Source: Paenibacillus planticolens (lineage in GTDB: Bacteria; Bacillota; Bacilli; Paenibacillales; NBRC-103111). Taken from it: a stretch of 64,000 bases of DNA. The notes under the pieces are model-generated. The model did no database searches. It worked only from the letters and a program-made list of their open reading frames with translations, and had not been told where the DNA came from. The DNA is taken from positions 372,001 to 436,000 of the forward strand of contig NZ_WHNZ01000061.1 in NCBI RefSeq assembly GCF_013141725.1. The letters run 5' to 3'. Of the stretch, positions 35,146 to 44,851 are shown in pieces; position 1 is the stretch's first letter; each line of letters starts with the position of its first letter. The translations under genes were made by a program, and so were the position numbers.

Positions 35146-35189
35146 TTCGCTAAAAAAGTAATGTCAGCTCTCATTATCGCTCAATTCCG

Positions 35190-35233
35190 CAAATAAATAA
35201 AGGGAAATGCAGCCGGTTGGCTGACATTTCCCC
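35190..35233 (-). terminator. Terminator after typA
   Basis: On the minus strand a stem of GGGAAATG..CAGCC type (35202-35214 with 35219-35233) with an AACC loop is followed by TTTATTTATTT, 20 bases past the typA stop. Confidence 0.8.
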
Positions 35234-35253
35234 TATTAAGAACACTTTGTGAA

Positions 35254-37095
35254 CTAAACGTTCGCTTCAGCCATTTTACGTTGTTTCTCAGCACGTTCAC
35301 GTTCGCTTTTATTCAAAAGCTTCTTACGAATACGAACGGATTTTGGCGTAATTTCGCAATATTCATCATCGTTCAAATACTCAAGTGCTTGCTCCAAAGA
35401 GAATAAGCGCGGAGTTTTCATTTTCACAGTTTCTTCTTTGTTCGCGGAACGGATGTTGTTTACCGCTTTTTCTTTACAGATGTTCACGATGATGTCGTTG
35501 TCGCGTGTATGTTCACCAACAACCATTCCTTCATAAACTTCTGTTTGCGGATGTACGAACAAGATACCGCGATCTTCTACGGAAAGGATTCCGTACAGCG
35601 TGGATACGCCGGATTCGCTGGAAACGAGTACGCCTTCATGACGTCCGCCAACGCCTGCTCCTTGGTATGGACCATAGCTGTCGAAAGCATGGTTCATAAT
35701 TCCGTAACCGCGAGTTAACGTCAAGAAGTTCGTTCTGTAACCGATCAGACCACGCGCAGGAATCAAGAACTCAAGACGAACGTTTCCGCTGCCGTTGTTG
35801 ATCATGTTGACCATTTCGGCTTTACGGGAACCTAAGCTCTCCATAACGGAACCCATGCTGTCTTCTGGAACGTCGATGATCAAACGCTCGATCGGCTCCA
35901 TTTTTTGACCGTCGACTTGACGGATGATAACTTCCGGCTTGGAAACTTGCAATTCAAAGCCTTCACGGCGCATGTTCTCAATCAAAATACCTAAGTGAAG
36001 CTCACCGCGGCCAGATACGATAAAGGCATCCGGACTGTCTGTATCCTCAACGCGTAAGCTTACATCTGTTTCAAGCTCTTTGTAAAGACGCTCGCGGATT
36101 TTACGGGAAGTAACCCATTTTCCTTCGCGACCGGCGAATGGCGAGTTATTAACGATAAATGTCATTTGAAGCGTCGGCTCGTCGATTTTCAATACTGGCA
36201 AAGCTTCCGGATTCGCTGGATCAGCTACCGTTTCACCAATGTTGATATCTTTAATACCGGCAATTGCAATAATGTCCCCTGCAGCTGCTTCTTCAATCTC
36301 AATACGTTTCAAACCTGTGAAACCGAAAAGCTTCTCGATTCTAGCTTGCTTTTGACCGCCTTCGCGTGTCATTACTGCTACAGTTTGGCCTTGACGAATT
36401 TTACCACGGTTTACACGGCCTACGCCAATACGGCCCAGGTACTCGTTGTAATCCATCAGGGTAACGAGGAATTGAAGAGGTTGGTCGACATCTTCAGTTG
36501 GTGAAGGGATGTGAGTAACGATCGTCTCATAGATAGCTTCCATGTTCTGATCTTGTTTTTCCGGGTCAAGGCTTGATGTGCCTTGCAATGCAGAAGCATA
36601 AACTACGTGGAAATCAAGCTGTTCATCGGATGCGCCCAGCTCAATGAATAGATCCAATACTTCATCCACAACTTCAGCGGGACGAGCATTCGGACGGTCG
36701 ATTTTGTTAACAACGACAACTGGTTTAAGGTTGCTTTCCAGCGCTTTACGAAGTACGAACTTCGTTTGCGGCATTGTACCTTCGAAAGCATCAACGACAA
36801 GCAAAACGCCGTCAACCATTTTCATGATACGCTCTACTTCACCGCCAAAGTCGGCGTGTCCAGGAGTATCTACGATGTTAATCAGGTAATCTTTATAGTT
36901 AATAGCTGTATTTTTGGCAAGAATGGTAATACCGCGTTCTCTCTCGAGATCGTTGGAGTCCATCGCTCTTTCTTGGATAGCTTCATTGTCGCGGAATGTA
37001 CCGGATTGTTGAAGCAATTTATCTACGAGTGTTGTTTTGCCATGGTCAACGTGTGCGATAATTGCAATATTGCGAATCTTTTCTCTTGCTTGCAT
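35254..37095 (-). CDS. typA: Translational GTPase TypA/BipA
   Basis: Ribosome-associated GTPase of the EF-G/LepA group, involved in ribosome assembly and growth at low temperature. The start at MQAREKIRNIAIIAHVDHGK (37095) follows AGAGGG by ten bases; a TTG three codons earlier sits on the site. G motifs are AHVDHGKT (G1), RGITI (G2), DTPGHADFGGE (G3) and VNKIDRP (G4). The 613-residue length is normal. The C-terminal domain ends in a Lys/Arg-rich tail (RIRKKLLNKSERERAEK). It is the ylaG homologue. Confidence 0.96.
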   Translation of the reverse strand: MQAREKIRNIAIIAHVDHGKTTLVDKLLQQSGTFRDNEAIQERAMDSNDLERERGITILAKNTAINYKDYLINIVDTPGHADFGGEVERIMKMVDGVLLVVDAFEGTMPQTKFVLRKALESNLKPVVVVNKIDRPNARPAEVVDEVLDLFIELGASDEQLDFHVVYASALQGTSSLDPEKQDQNMEAIYETIVTHIPSPTEDVDQPLQFLVTLMDYNEYLGRIGVGRVNRGKIRQGQTVAVMTREGGQKQARIEKLFGFTGLKRIEIEEAAAGDIIAIAGIKDINIGETVADPANPEALPVLKIDEPTLQMTFIVNNSPFAGREGKWVTSRKIRERLYKELETDVSLRVEDTDSPDAFIVSGRGELHLGILIENMRREGFELQVSKPEVIIRQVDGQKMEPIERLIIDVPEDSMGSVMESLGSRKAEMVNMINNGSGNVRLEFLIPARGLIGYRTNFLTLTRGYGIMNHAFDSYGPYQGAGVGGRHEGVLVSSESGVSTLYGILSVEDRGILFVHPQTEVYEGMVVGEHTRDNDIIVNICKEKAVNNIRSANKEETVKMKTPRLFSLEQALEYLNDDEYCEITPKSVRIRKKLLNKSERERAEKQRKMAEANV

Positions 37096-37144
37096 GAATG
37101 TCAAACCCTCTCTACCCTATAATTTTCGTCTCTGTTCATAAAAC

Positions 37145-37171
37145 AAGCGTCGGACAAAAGCGCCGACGCTT
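37145..37171 (-). terminator. Terminator after the 160-residue membrane protein gene
   Basis: A perfect 9-bp stem (AAGCGTCGG, 37145-37153, with 37163-37171) is followed on the minus strand by GTTTTATG. It lies 50 bases upstream of typA and 89 bases past the preceding stop. Confidence 0.75.
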
Positions 37172-37259
37172 GACATTTATGTTTATTATACGCAGTTTCT
37201 CGACATTATGCAAGGAAAATGACGATCAACACAAAACTTTTACAAGCGGCACACTGGAA

Positions 37260-37742
37260 TTACCACACTTTCTTCCTGCGGAAAATCATAAGAAGCCCTG
37301 CTGCAACAAGGATCAAAGCGATTACATATATCCCTAATTTAACAAGCAGCGTGATCCCGAATAAAACAACAGAAATGATTCCCAGCACCATAGCGCCTAT
37401 CCAAACCCCTCGGTCACTCCCGCGGTCAAACAGATGAAGCTCATATAATCCGATGGCGACGCCGAGGATGAATCCAGGCCAAAGATAGCTCATCGACCCC
37501 CAGCCGAAAATATTGCAGAAGAAAAACATTAAGCCATACGTCGTCAATATGCCGCCAGGAACAAGCACGCCAGCCGGCCATGTGCGATTAAAGTACAACA
37601 TGTGGAAAAGAAGCCCCGGAGCAAGCAAAACAAGCGGCCAAAAAAAGGAAAAAATAAAGTGAAAAACGCCTAATTTCCCGAGTAGCAATAAAACGGCCAG
37701 GCCAATTAACAGGATACCGATGGAGTAGCTATTTCTAGCCAT
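37260..37742 (-). CDS. Hypothetical membrane protein, 160 residues
   Basis: Integral membrane protein with about six closely packed hydrophobic segments and a short basic C-terminus (FRRKKVW). AGGAGG lies eight bases before the ATG. The start, with a Gly/Leu-rich pair of helices (IGILLIGLAVLLLLGKLGV), resembles the small helices of LiaI/LiaF-type and DUF5668 proteins, but I am not certain of the family. It lies 98 bases downstream of the vWA gene; the spacer has only a small GGTGTC/GACACC hairpin. Confidence 0.65.
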   Translation of the reverse strand: MARNSYSIGILLIGLAVLLLLGKLGVFHFIFSFFWPLVLLAPGLLFHMLYFNRTWPAGVLVPGGILTTYGLMFFFCNIFGWGSMSYLWPGFILGVAIGLYELHLFDRGSDRGVWIGAMVLGIISVVLFGITLLVKLGIYVIALILVAAGLLMIFRRKKVW

Positions 37743-37840
37743 GCGAATTCCCTCCTATTTCACTTGTCAATGCGGTGTCCGTTTCGACACCATTCAACAT
37801 GTAGTGTATCGCAACTGGCTCAAAATTGCTAGCCTGCGGG

Positions 37841-40678
37841 CTATTTGCGGCCCCGCCGTTTCGCTTCCAGCAAACGGCTCATGCTGTCCGGCGGCGCAGC
37901 GCCTGCCGCAGGAGGCGCCGGCGCAGCAGGCTCCGAAGCCGCTGGCTGCGCCGCAGCCGGTGGAGCGCCGCCTGCGGACCGGCGCTCGCGCTGCAGCTTG
38001 TGCTCCGCAAGCTGCTTCCGCTCCCGGAGACGCGCCAGCGGCGTCTCCCCGGAGGGCGGGCCTTCCGGAGCGGCCCGCCGGGATAACGCCCGGCCCCGCA
38101 GGCCGGACGGAAGGGCGATGCGCCGCGCTGCGATGTCCATCAGCAGCAGCGCGAGCGCGGCCATCAGCAGGTACTCGCTGATGGGGGTGTACCGCTTCTG
38201 CGCGGCAGAAGCGAAAGCGAAGGCGGCCTCCGGATGCTCCAGCGAGAGCATCCGGCCGCCAGTCAGTTCGGCCAGCTGCTGCAGCCTGCTGAGCCCGGAG
38301 CCGTCCGTGATCCGGTATTCCGGGGAATACGGGATCACGAAGCCGGTCGTCTGGCTGCCGATGACGCGCCGCTCCGTCCCTTCCTGCTCGCTGCCGGGAG
38401 CGAGCAGTTCGGTTTTCGCCACATAGACGCCAGACTTATCCACAGATAACTGCGCTGAATATTCACCGGGAGCTGTGGACGTAAATGTGACTTCGTGTGT
38501 TCCCATAGCTTCATCCGTCACCGTAGCCCGAAGCTCTGCCTGAACACTCACATTGTCCGGTTCGGCATCTCCGGCCTTGGCTTGGAGCGTCAACTCGTCA
38601 CCGGACAAATGCCCGTTCAATTCCAGCGGTGAAGATTGAAATTGCGGGAATGTCCACTTGACCATACCGGCCAGCATCTGTGCGAAGGAAGGCCAAGTTA
38701 CCCAGTTCGCGGACCAGGCGCCTGTCATATCGCTCGTCCAGGCGACAGAGCGGCCCGAACCATACTGCCATCTCGCTAATACCGGGTCAGGCTCAGGACT
38801 GGACAGCACCACTTCCGCTGCCTCCTTGGGCGTTGCGGCAATATAACCTTGCAGCTGCGGCAGCCCTCCGCCCAAGAATCCGGCCCAATCCGAACCCCCT
38901 GTCAGGGCTGGCACGAACGGCTGATTCACGACATAAGTACGGGAAATGAGCACCGCTTCCCGGCTAAAAATCGCCGGAATCGTCGTCTGATCCACCGCAG
39001 CATAGTACCTGCCCTTCGCCAATTCGGCCAACCTGCTTAGCAAGGCTTGATCCGCATCTGTACCAATGGCTACCGTCGACATGGTCATGTTCATCTTTTG
39101 CATGTCAGCGGTCAACGTTTCATAGCTTTGCGTCGTTGCAGACTGACCATCCGTGAGCAAAATGATATGCTTCCGCTGGGCGTCAACCTTCGAGAGCTTC
39201 GCAAACGCCTCTTCTACAGCGGTATAAATTTCGGTTCCGCCGTCCGCCGGAATGGCATTGATCTTTTGAATGACGTCCGGCTTCTGAGTGAGCTTTTGCG
39301 GCTCCACATACCAAGTAGGCGAAGAATCGAAACCAAGCACTCCCAGCGTATCTTTGTCTCTGAGAAGATCCACGGTTCGCGATGCCGCTTCTTGCGCCAG
39401 CTTCATTTTTTCCCCGGACATGCTGCCGGATTTATCGATAACGAGTACAATGCCCAATGACGGAATTTCCCGCTTGCCGCGCAAATCCATATAAACGGGC
39501 AGCGCGCGCTCGATCGGCGTTTTGAAGTACCCGCCAAGCCCGTAACTGTTATCTCCTCCAAGCATAACGAGTCCAACGCCATAATCGCGGACGCCTCTTT
39601 CGATCATTTCCATTTTGGTCTGAGAGATTTGCGTGGCCGCCACATTGTTGAGAATAATGCTCTCAAAGCTTGTGTAAGACATGAAATCATTAGACAGAAG
39701 CTCCGGCTGAATCGTTTCATAAGGGATCAAAGCAGCTTGCAGCGCGCCCTCCACATTTTGGGAAGTGCCTGCCTTCCCTTCAACAATAAGCACCTTCGGG
39801 GGACCTTGGACCTTGCTGAAAGCATAGTGCGTATTGTTCGCTGAAAGCTCATCGCCTTCCATATACACTTCAGCCCGATAACGATGAAAGCCCGGTTCTT
39901 TGGCTAACGACTGCACTGCAAAACGATTCTCTCCCTTCGTAAGCTCCAGGGATTGCGCCGTCATTTCCCGATTGTCCTCAAATATCCGCAATTGCGCCGG
40001 TCCGGAATGGGTGGAACGAATAACGACTTCGATCGTATAGGCTTCCGCTTGAAAAAGCTTATCGGGAACGCGCACGGCTTCGACCGCGGCATCCTTGCGT
40101 TCTTTGCCGGCTAGCGGAACGATATCCACCTGAATCCCGCGATCGCGCAGCAGCTTTCCTTGGCGCAGCATATCGCCAACATTTTCTTCGCCGTCTGACA
40201 TGAGGATAATACGCCCGGCATTTCCTTGCCCAAGCAGACCGTAAGCCAGCTGCAGACCTGAGGCCACGTTCGAAAACTGCGGGTTTGATTTGGCGGCAAA
40301 TTGAAAACCATCCATGTCTCTGGCATCGAGCGGCTTTTCAATCGAAGCCTGAAGCGCCATCGAAACGACACCGGCTTCGTCCTGTCCGGAAGTGCGCGCC
40401 TTTACTGCATCCCTTATCCACTGCGCCTCTTTGGCCTCTTCCTTCACACTGTCGGAGCGATCGACGACAAACACAACGCTTTTGAGATTCGGACTTCTAA
40501 ACAGCTGAGCGCCTGCCAGCGCCAAAACCAAAAGGAGCAGCACTGTGGCGCGGAGTGAAACGACGACCCTTTTTCTCGTCCCTTGAAGCCGGTGCAGCGT
40601 TCTCCAAAGCCACCAGAGGTAGGCTGGCAAAAGCAGAAGCAAGAGCAGCACAAGCGAATGCTCAAACTGAATGCCCAC
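37841..40678 (-). CDS. Large vWA membrane protein with two vWA domains and a GATase-like segment
   Basis: Envelope protein of 945 residues in a MoxR/vWA cluster. A GTG start at 40678 follows GGGAGG by nine bases and overlaps the upstream stop by 17 bases. Two N-terminal membrane segments (about 8-26 and 40-60) are of BatA type. A first vWA domain has the MIDAS-like D73-S75-S77. A beta-sandwich region and a GATase1-like segment (GVGLVMLGGDNSYGLGGY near 368) follow. A second vWA domain has a canonical MIDAS D415-S417-S419 (DKSGSMSG). A membrane segment near 850 leads to a Pro/Ala-rich basic tail. Substrate unknown. Confidence 0.85.
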   Translation of the reverse strand: MGIQFEHSLVLLLLLLLPAYLWWLWRTLHRLQGTRKRVVVSLRATVLLLLVLALAGAQLFRSPNLKSVVFVVDRSDSVKEEAKEAQWIRDAVKARTSGQDEAGVVSMALQASIEKPLDARDMDGFQFAAKSNPQFSNVASGLQLAYGLLGQGNAGRIILMSDGEENVGDMLRQGKLLRDRGIQVDIVPLAGKERKDAAVEAVRVPDKLFQAEAYTIEVVIRSTHSGPAQLRIFEDNREMTAQSLELTKGENRFAVQSLAKEPGFHRYRAEVYMEGDELSANNTHYAFSKVQGPPKVLIVEGKAGTSQNVEGALQAALIPYETIQPELLSNDFMSYTSFESIILNNVAATQISQTKMEMIERGVRDYGVGLVMLGGDNSYGLGGYFKTPIERALPVYMDLRGKREIPSLGIVLVIDKSGSMSGEKMKLAQEAASRTVDLLRDKDTLGVLGFDSSPTWYVEPQKLTQKPDVIQKINAIPADGGTEIYTAVEEAFAKLSKVDAQRKHIILLTDGQSATTQSYETLTADMQKMNMTMSTVAIGTDADQALLSRLAELAKGRYYAAVDQTTIPAIFSREAVLISRTYVVNQPFVPALTGGSDWAGFLGGGLPQLQGYIAATPKEAAEVVLSSPEPDPVLARWQYGSGRSVAWTSDMTGAWSANWVTWPSFAQMLAGMVKWTFPQFQSSPLELNGHLSGDELTLQAKAGDAEPDNVSVQAELRATVTDEAMGTHEVTFTSTAPGEYSAQLSVDKSGVYVAKTELLAPGSEQEGTERRVIGSQTTGFVIPYSPEYRITDGSGLSRLQQLAELTGGRMLSLEHPEAAFAFASAAQKRYTPISEYLLMAALALLLMDIAARRIALPSGLRGRALSRRAAPEGPPSGETPLARLRERKQLAEHKLQRERRSAGGAPPAAAQPAASEPAAPAPPAAGAAPPDSMSRLLEAKRRGRK

Positions 40679-42587
40679 GCCGGTACACCTCCCATTCCGT
40701 CACAAGCAGCATAATTAAAACCAACACGATCCAAGGAACTAGCGAAGCAAAACCTGCACCGGAGTCATTTCCCTTATCGGTCAAAGCCTGCACTTCAGGA
40801 TTTGGCTTGTAGCTCAGCTTGCTTTCGCTAAATGCATTCACATTGGATTCCCTTGCATCCATCACCGCTTCAAGCAAACGCGCCCCAACCACATGTCCTC
40901 CTTCGTCAAACTCCTTAAACGTGTACAGTCCCGGCAGCTTGGGAACCGTTTGTCTGGACGCCAGCGCATTGCCGTTTCGTTCTGCCGGTTCCCCGGAGTC
41001 CCCCTCTGGATCCATTGTCCAAACCGCTTTCACCGCCTGCGGATGAAGGGACACGTCAATCCGTTCGCCTGCTGTAACGCGGCCAAGATTACCTCCCTGA
41101 TGCTGGGTTAGCCAAGCCACGGCATTTTGCACAAGAATGGGAAATTCCGACCGAAGAGCCAGATCCGTTTGATCCAGCGGAAAAGTGAAGGACAGTCTTG
41201 GAGCGCCATCCTCCATACCTGCCAACATCAAAGGAATGCCAGATGAAGAGACGATCACTTTCTCCCATGGCAGAGCAGTTCTGCTCTGTGCTTGTGCAAT
41301 ATTGACATCCTGCAAACGAATATAGCGCATGATCGGATGATCCTCGATCGTATAGGGAAATTTGAGCGTCACCGCTTCGGCCGATTCTGAAGAAGCAAAA
41401 CGCCATATCGGTTTGGAGGCGAGGATCTCCCGCCATTCTTTCGACGCCAAGTCCGATTCATTCACACCATCCAAAATGATCAGATGGGGTGACCGCCCTA
41501 TTGGCGGCGGATAAGTGCCGTCCCCGCTCTTTTGGATATGAAGGACTTCCGCCTTGGCCAGCATGAGTGCTTTTTGAAGAAAAAGACTGCCTTCCCCCAC
41601 ATACGCAATTTGGGTTCGCCCTGTCTCTTCCGAAAAAGCATAGGCCGTATTATCCGCCTCCAAAGCATCCTTCGTAACAAGCTGAAGCTTGTACACATTG
41701 GCACTTGCCAACTTTTCAAAATAGATCGATTTTTGTTCACCGGCCTTTAGCTGCAGCGTATCTGTACGAACGGCCTGCGAATCCGCAAAAAGCTTGGTTT
41801 CCACAGCGATGCTTACCGCCCCCCAATTTTTCAGCACAGCTACAGCTCTGCTCTCCGTCTCACTGTTTTTGACGCCGAATTGGGATATGGATACATTAAC
41901 AGCCCCATCCTCTATGGATGTTGGAAGGTTTGCTCCACTACCCTGTACACTTACGATCTGAACGGGAACTGAAAAAACAATTTCCTCAGCTTTCTCGGAC
42001 CACTGGATGTCCGTATAGATGCGCACTTCGCTATCGGACTCTTCGCGAATTAATGCGGAAGCCAAGGACAGGGATTCCTGCACATTCGTCCTTCCATAGA
42101 AGGGGATTACCTTATCCAATGCGGCCCGAAGCGCGGGAAGAGCAGACTCCTTTTGCAAAAGCAGTTCAGGCTGATCTTTTATGACCATAAGCGAATAAGT
42201 GCGGTTCGGGGCTTCCTCGCGCACATAGGACAGAATGTCCGCTTTGGCTTGCTCCAATCTGGTAGAGCCTTGATTCGTTAACGTTTGCATGCTTGCCGAC
42301 GCATCAAGGACGAAGAAAACATGTGATTTCGCCGTTTGGTGCCCCCGGATAAAAGGTTGCATCAAGGCCAGCACTAACAAGGACGCCGCCAGCAGCTGAA
42401 GCAAAAGCAATAATTGGCGTTTGAGGCGCTGCCACGGCTGATTGGCCTCCTGCTCGCGGAGTACGCGCCGCCACAGCATGTGGCTGGATATTTCGGTATC
42501 GATATAACGGCGTTTCAACATATACAGCAGCAAAATGAAAGGTATGGAAAGCGAAAACCATAGCCCGCTTAATGTTGCGAAGTGCAT
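40662..42587 (-). CDS. BatA-like vWA membrane protein
   Basis: 641-residue envelope protein with the BatA N-terminal module: two membrane segments (about 8-24 and 57-80) around RRYIDTEISSHMLWRRVLRE. A vWA domain follows at about 90-260, with MIDAS residues D95-S97-S99 (DASASM). The middle is strand-rich and a single membrane segment (LVPWIVLVLIMLLVTEW) closes the chain. An AGGAGGG site is well placed. Such proteins act with MoxR ATPases and DUF58 proteins as metal-dependent adhesion or chaperone modules. It is separated from the MoxR/DUF58 genes by an opposite-strand MFS gene. Confidence 0.85.
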   Translation of the reverse strand: MHFATLSGLWFSLSIPFILLLYMLKRRYIDTEISSHMLWRRVLREQEANQPWQRLKRQLLLLLQLLAASLLVLALMQPFIRGHQTAKSHVFFVLDASASMQTLTNQGSTRLEQAKADILSYVREEAPNRTYSLMVIKDQPELLLQKESALPALRAALDKVIPFYGRTNVQESLSLASALIREESDSEVRIYTDIQWSEKAEEIVFSVPVQIVSVQGSGANLPTSIEDGAVNVSISQFGVKNSETESRAVAVLKNWGAVSIAVETKLFADSQAVRTDTLQLKAGEQKSIYFEKLASANVYKLQLVTKDALEADNTAYAFSEETGRTQIAYVGEGSLFLQKALMLAKAEVLHIQKSGDGTYPPPIGRSPHLIILDGVNESDLASKEWREILASKPIWRFASSESAEAVTLKFPYTIEDHPIMRYIRLQDVNIAQAQSRTALPWEKVIVSSSGIPLMLAGMEDGAPRLSFTFPLDQTDLALRSEFPILVQNAVAWLTQHQGGNLGRVTAGERIDVSLHPQAVKAVWTMDPEGDSGEPAERNGNALASRQTVPKLPGLYTFKEFDEGGHVVGARLLEAVMDARESNVNAFSESKLSYKPNPEVQALTDKGNDSGAGFASLVPWIVLVLIMLLVTEWEVYRRGHSV

Positions 42588-42725
42588 GAAAGACCCTCCT
42601 TTCCGAAGCGATAACCGCCTGCATGATGCCCGCGTTCAAATGCTGATCTTTGGGCATACTTAAAGGCGTGCAGCCCGATTTTCCCCTGGCTAACAGGTTT
42701 GCCTATGTCCAACTTAGGAGGTCAC

Positions 42726-43934
42726 ATGAAATCTTTATCGGGAAGTGAAAAGAAATATCGGAAACCGCTTTGGACCAAAGCTTTTCTCATCACGTCATTG
42801 TCCAATTTGCTGCTTTTTTTTAGTTTTCAAATGTTGATCCCGACCATCCCTACGCATATCTCGCAGTTAGGGGGAAATGACGTCCAAGTCGGACTCGTTA
42901 TCGGTATTTTTACCATATCGTCGCTGCTCACCCGACCTTTTGCCGGACGAGCACTCGATCTGTTGGGGCGAAAGCATGTGCTCCTTGTGGGATTGGCTAT
43001 TTGTACGCTCACGATAGCCGGTTATTCGTATATGGCTGTCATTACACTGATTCTTGCTGCCCGGTTCGTCCACGGCATCGGTTGGGGCATATCCACAACG
43101 TCATTAGGAACGGTCATCGCAGATATCATTCCACCCGAACGCCGCGGGGAAGGTATGGGCTACTACGGATTGTCCAACACATTTGCCATGGCTCTCGCTC
43201 CACTTACCGGACTATGGATCTTGCAGCAGTACGGATTCCACCGCGTATTATTGATATCAACGATTTTGGCCTTGCTATCCTTATTTAGCTCTCTCTTTAT
43301 TCCATATCCCAATCCTGTACGTGTCGAAAAACCGGCTCAACGTCCGAAACTCATAGACCGCTTGTGGGAACGAACGGCCTTGCTCCCTTCCGCATTATTG
43401 CTGTTCACCGCTATTTGTTACGGAGGGATTGTAACTTTTATAACCCTGTTCGGCCATGAAGCTGGTATTTCGAATGTCGGTTGGTTTTTCCTTTGCAATG
43501 CTTCCATGGTTCTCGTCGTGAGACCGATAACAGGTGTGCTATTTGATCGGAAAGGGCCTGAATGGGTGCTGCTCCCCGGCGCGTTATTCACAATAACCGG
43601 ACTGCTCTTGCTTTCCTATGCACACTCAGAGCTTAGTTTGGCTATTGCCGCACTCTGTTATGGCATCGGCTTTGGCTCCATACAGCCTGCTCTGCAGGCA
43701 TGGACGATTGCTCGTGCAGCCCCAAACCGGCGCGGGGCGGCGAACGGAACTTTCTTTTCAGCCAATGACTTAGGCATAGGACTTGGCGCTATGGTTCTAG
43801 GGGCGCTGGCCAACGTTAGCGACAGCTACGCCCTCATGTACCGTTTCTCAACCGTGCTTATTTTTATATTTCTGCTTATTTACGGGTGGAGCTTTTGGCA
43901 CGTTCGGCGCCGTGTGCCTTTGGCACAGAAATAA
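42726..43934 (+). CDS. Major facilitator superfamily transporter
   Basis: 12-helix MFS exporter, 402 residues, of the drug-efflux type (substrate unknown). The start at MKSLSGSEKKYRKPLWTK (42726) follows AGGAGG by five bases. The MFS motif A reads GRALDLLGRKHVLLVG, and the second-half counterpart is GVLFDRKGPEWVLLPG; a motif RFVHGIGWGISTTSLG lies in helix 4. It is the only plus-strand gene in a 14-kb minus-strand cluster. It starts 138 bases from the vWA gene, and its stop lies five bases from the DUF58 stop. No terminator is visible at that junction. Confidence 0.88.
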   Translation: MKSLSGSEKKYRKPLWTKAFLITSLSNLLLFFSFQMLIPTIPTHISQLGGNDVQVGLVIGIFTISSLLTRPFAGRALDLLGRKHVLLVGLAICTLTIAGYSYMAVITLILAARFVHGIGWGISTTSLGTVIADIIPPERRGEGMGYYGLSNTFAMALAPLTGLWILQQYGFHRVLLISTILALLSLFSSLFIPYPNPVRVEKPAQRPKLIDRLWERTALLPSALLLFTAICYGGIVTFITLFGHEAGISNVGWFFLCNASMVLVVRPITGVLFDRKGPEWVLLPGALFTITGLLLLSYAHSELSLAIAALCYGIGFGSIQPALQAWTIARAAPNRRGAANGTFFSANDLGIGLGAMVLGALANVSDSYALMYRFSTVLIFIFLLIYGWSFWHVRRRVPLAQK

Positions 43935-43939
43935 CGGTT

Positions 43940-44851
43940 TTAGCGGACCAAGCCGCTGCGCCGAAGCTCTCCAAGCAGGAAGTCACCCGGTGAAACATCG
44001 GTTACAGCCAGCAAATACGTAATTCCGCGCCCATGACAGAAAGCTCTCAGCATTTGCGTATGTTGCATCGCTGCCTCTCTGTAGGCATGAAGTACTTTAC
44101 TGCTCATCGCCACTTCCCTCGCCGCTTTGGACTCACTGTCAATGAGCCGCAACTCTCCTGAGAGCTTAGGATCCAGTTCCTCGGGAGCAAGCACCTGGAC
44201 GGCAACGACTTCCTGTTTGGCCGCTTGTATATATTTTAAAGCTTCCTCAATCCCGTCCTCATACAAAAAATCTGAAAACACCCACGTCATTCCTGCTTGA
44301 CGAGGCAAAACAGCTGGATTCCGAAACACCGCACCCATATCGCCCGCTCCGGACGGATGACATTTCTCCAGAAATTCAAATAGCCGATGAGAGCTTCCTT
44401 TGCCGCGGAGCAGCCTCATCTGCTTGGTTATTTGTGTCGTAAAAGCAGCGGCGCTTACGCGATCATAGCGGTTCAAAGACAAATATCCAATTCCGGCAGC
44501 GAGCTGCCTGGCGTACTCCCATTTGGAACAACGAGTAGAGTCCATTCCCTCTATCCGGCCAAAATCCATCGAAGCGGACGCATCTAACCACAGATTGACC
44601 TGAAGCTCCTGTTCATCCATAAAAAGCTTGATGAACGGCTTGCCGGTTCTGCCATAAGCATGCCAATCCAATTGGCGCGTATCATCTCCGGGGGAATACA
44701 GCCGATAATCCGCAAACTCAAGCGAAGTGCCCAAGTCCTTGGAGCGCCTTCTTCCCTGCATCGTTCCCCTGATCCTGTTTTTTGCGGCAATGCTCAATTG
44801 ATCTAAACGACGCATCAGCGCAGGATCGAGCAGATGCCCTCCGCTGCTCAT
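43940..44851 (-). CDS. DUF58 domain protein
   Basis: DUF58 proteins are companions of MoxR ATPases and have a vWA-like fold. The 303-residue frame has the family hallmark series: GRRRSKDLGTSLEFADYR, LYSPGDDTRQLDWHAYGRTG and IKLFMDEQELQVNLWLDAS, the last with a MIDAS-like DASAS. No membrane segments are evident, unlike some DUF58 proteins. The ATG overlaps the moxR stop by four bases. No hairpin with a T-tract follows the stop. Confidence 0.92.
   Translation of the reverse strand: MSSGGHLLDPALMRRLDQLSIAAKNRIRGTMQGRRRSKDLGTSLEFADYRLYSPGDDTRQLDWHAYGRTGKPFIKLFMDEQELQVNLWLDASASMDFGRIEGMDSTRCSKWEYARQLAAGIGYLSLNRYDRVSAAAFTTQITKQMRLLRGKGSSHRLFEFLEKCHPSGAGDMGAVFRNPAVLPRQAGMTWVFSDFLYEDGIEEALKYIQAAKQEVVAVQVLAPEELDPKLSGELRLIDSESKAAREVAMSSKVLHAYREAAMQHTQMLRAFCHGRGITYLLAVTDVSPGDFLLGELRRSGLVR

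Noticed and set aside
42304..42657. 117-codon frame overlapping the BatA-like gene start
   Set aside because: It is the antisense-free alternative frame of the vWA gene 5' end, lacks a ribosome site and has an unlikely composition.
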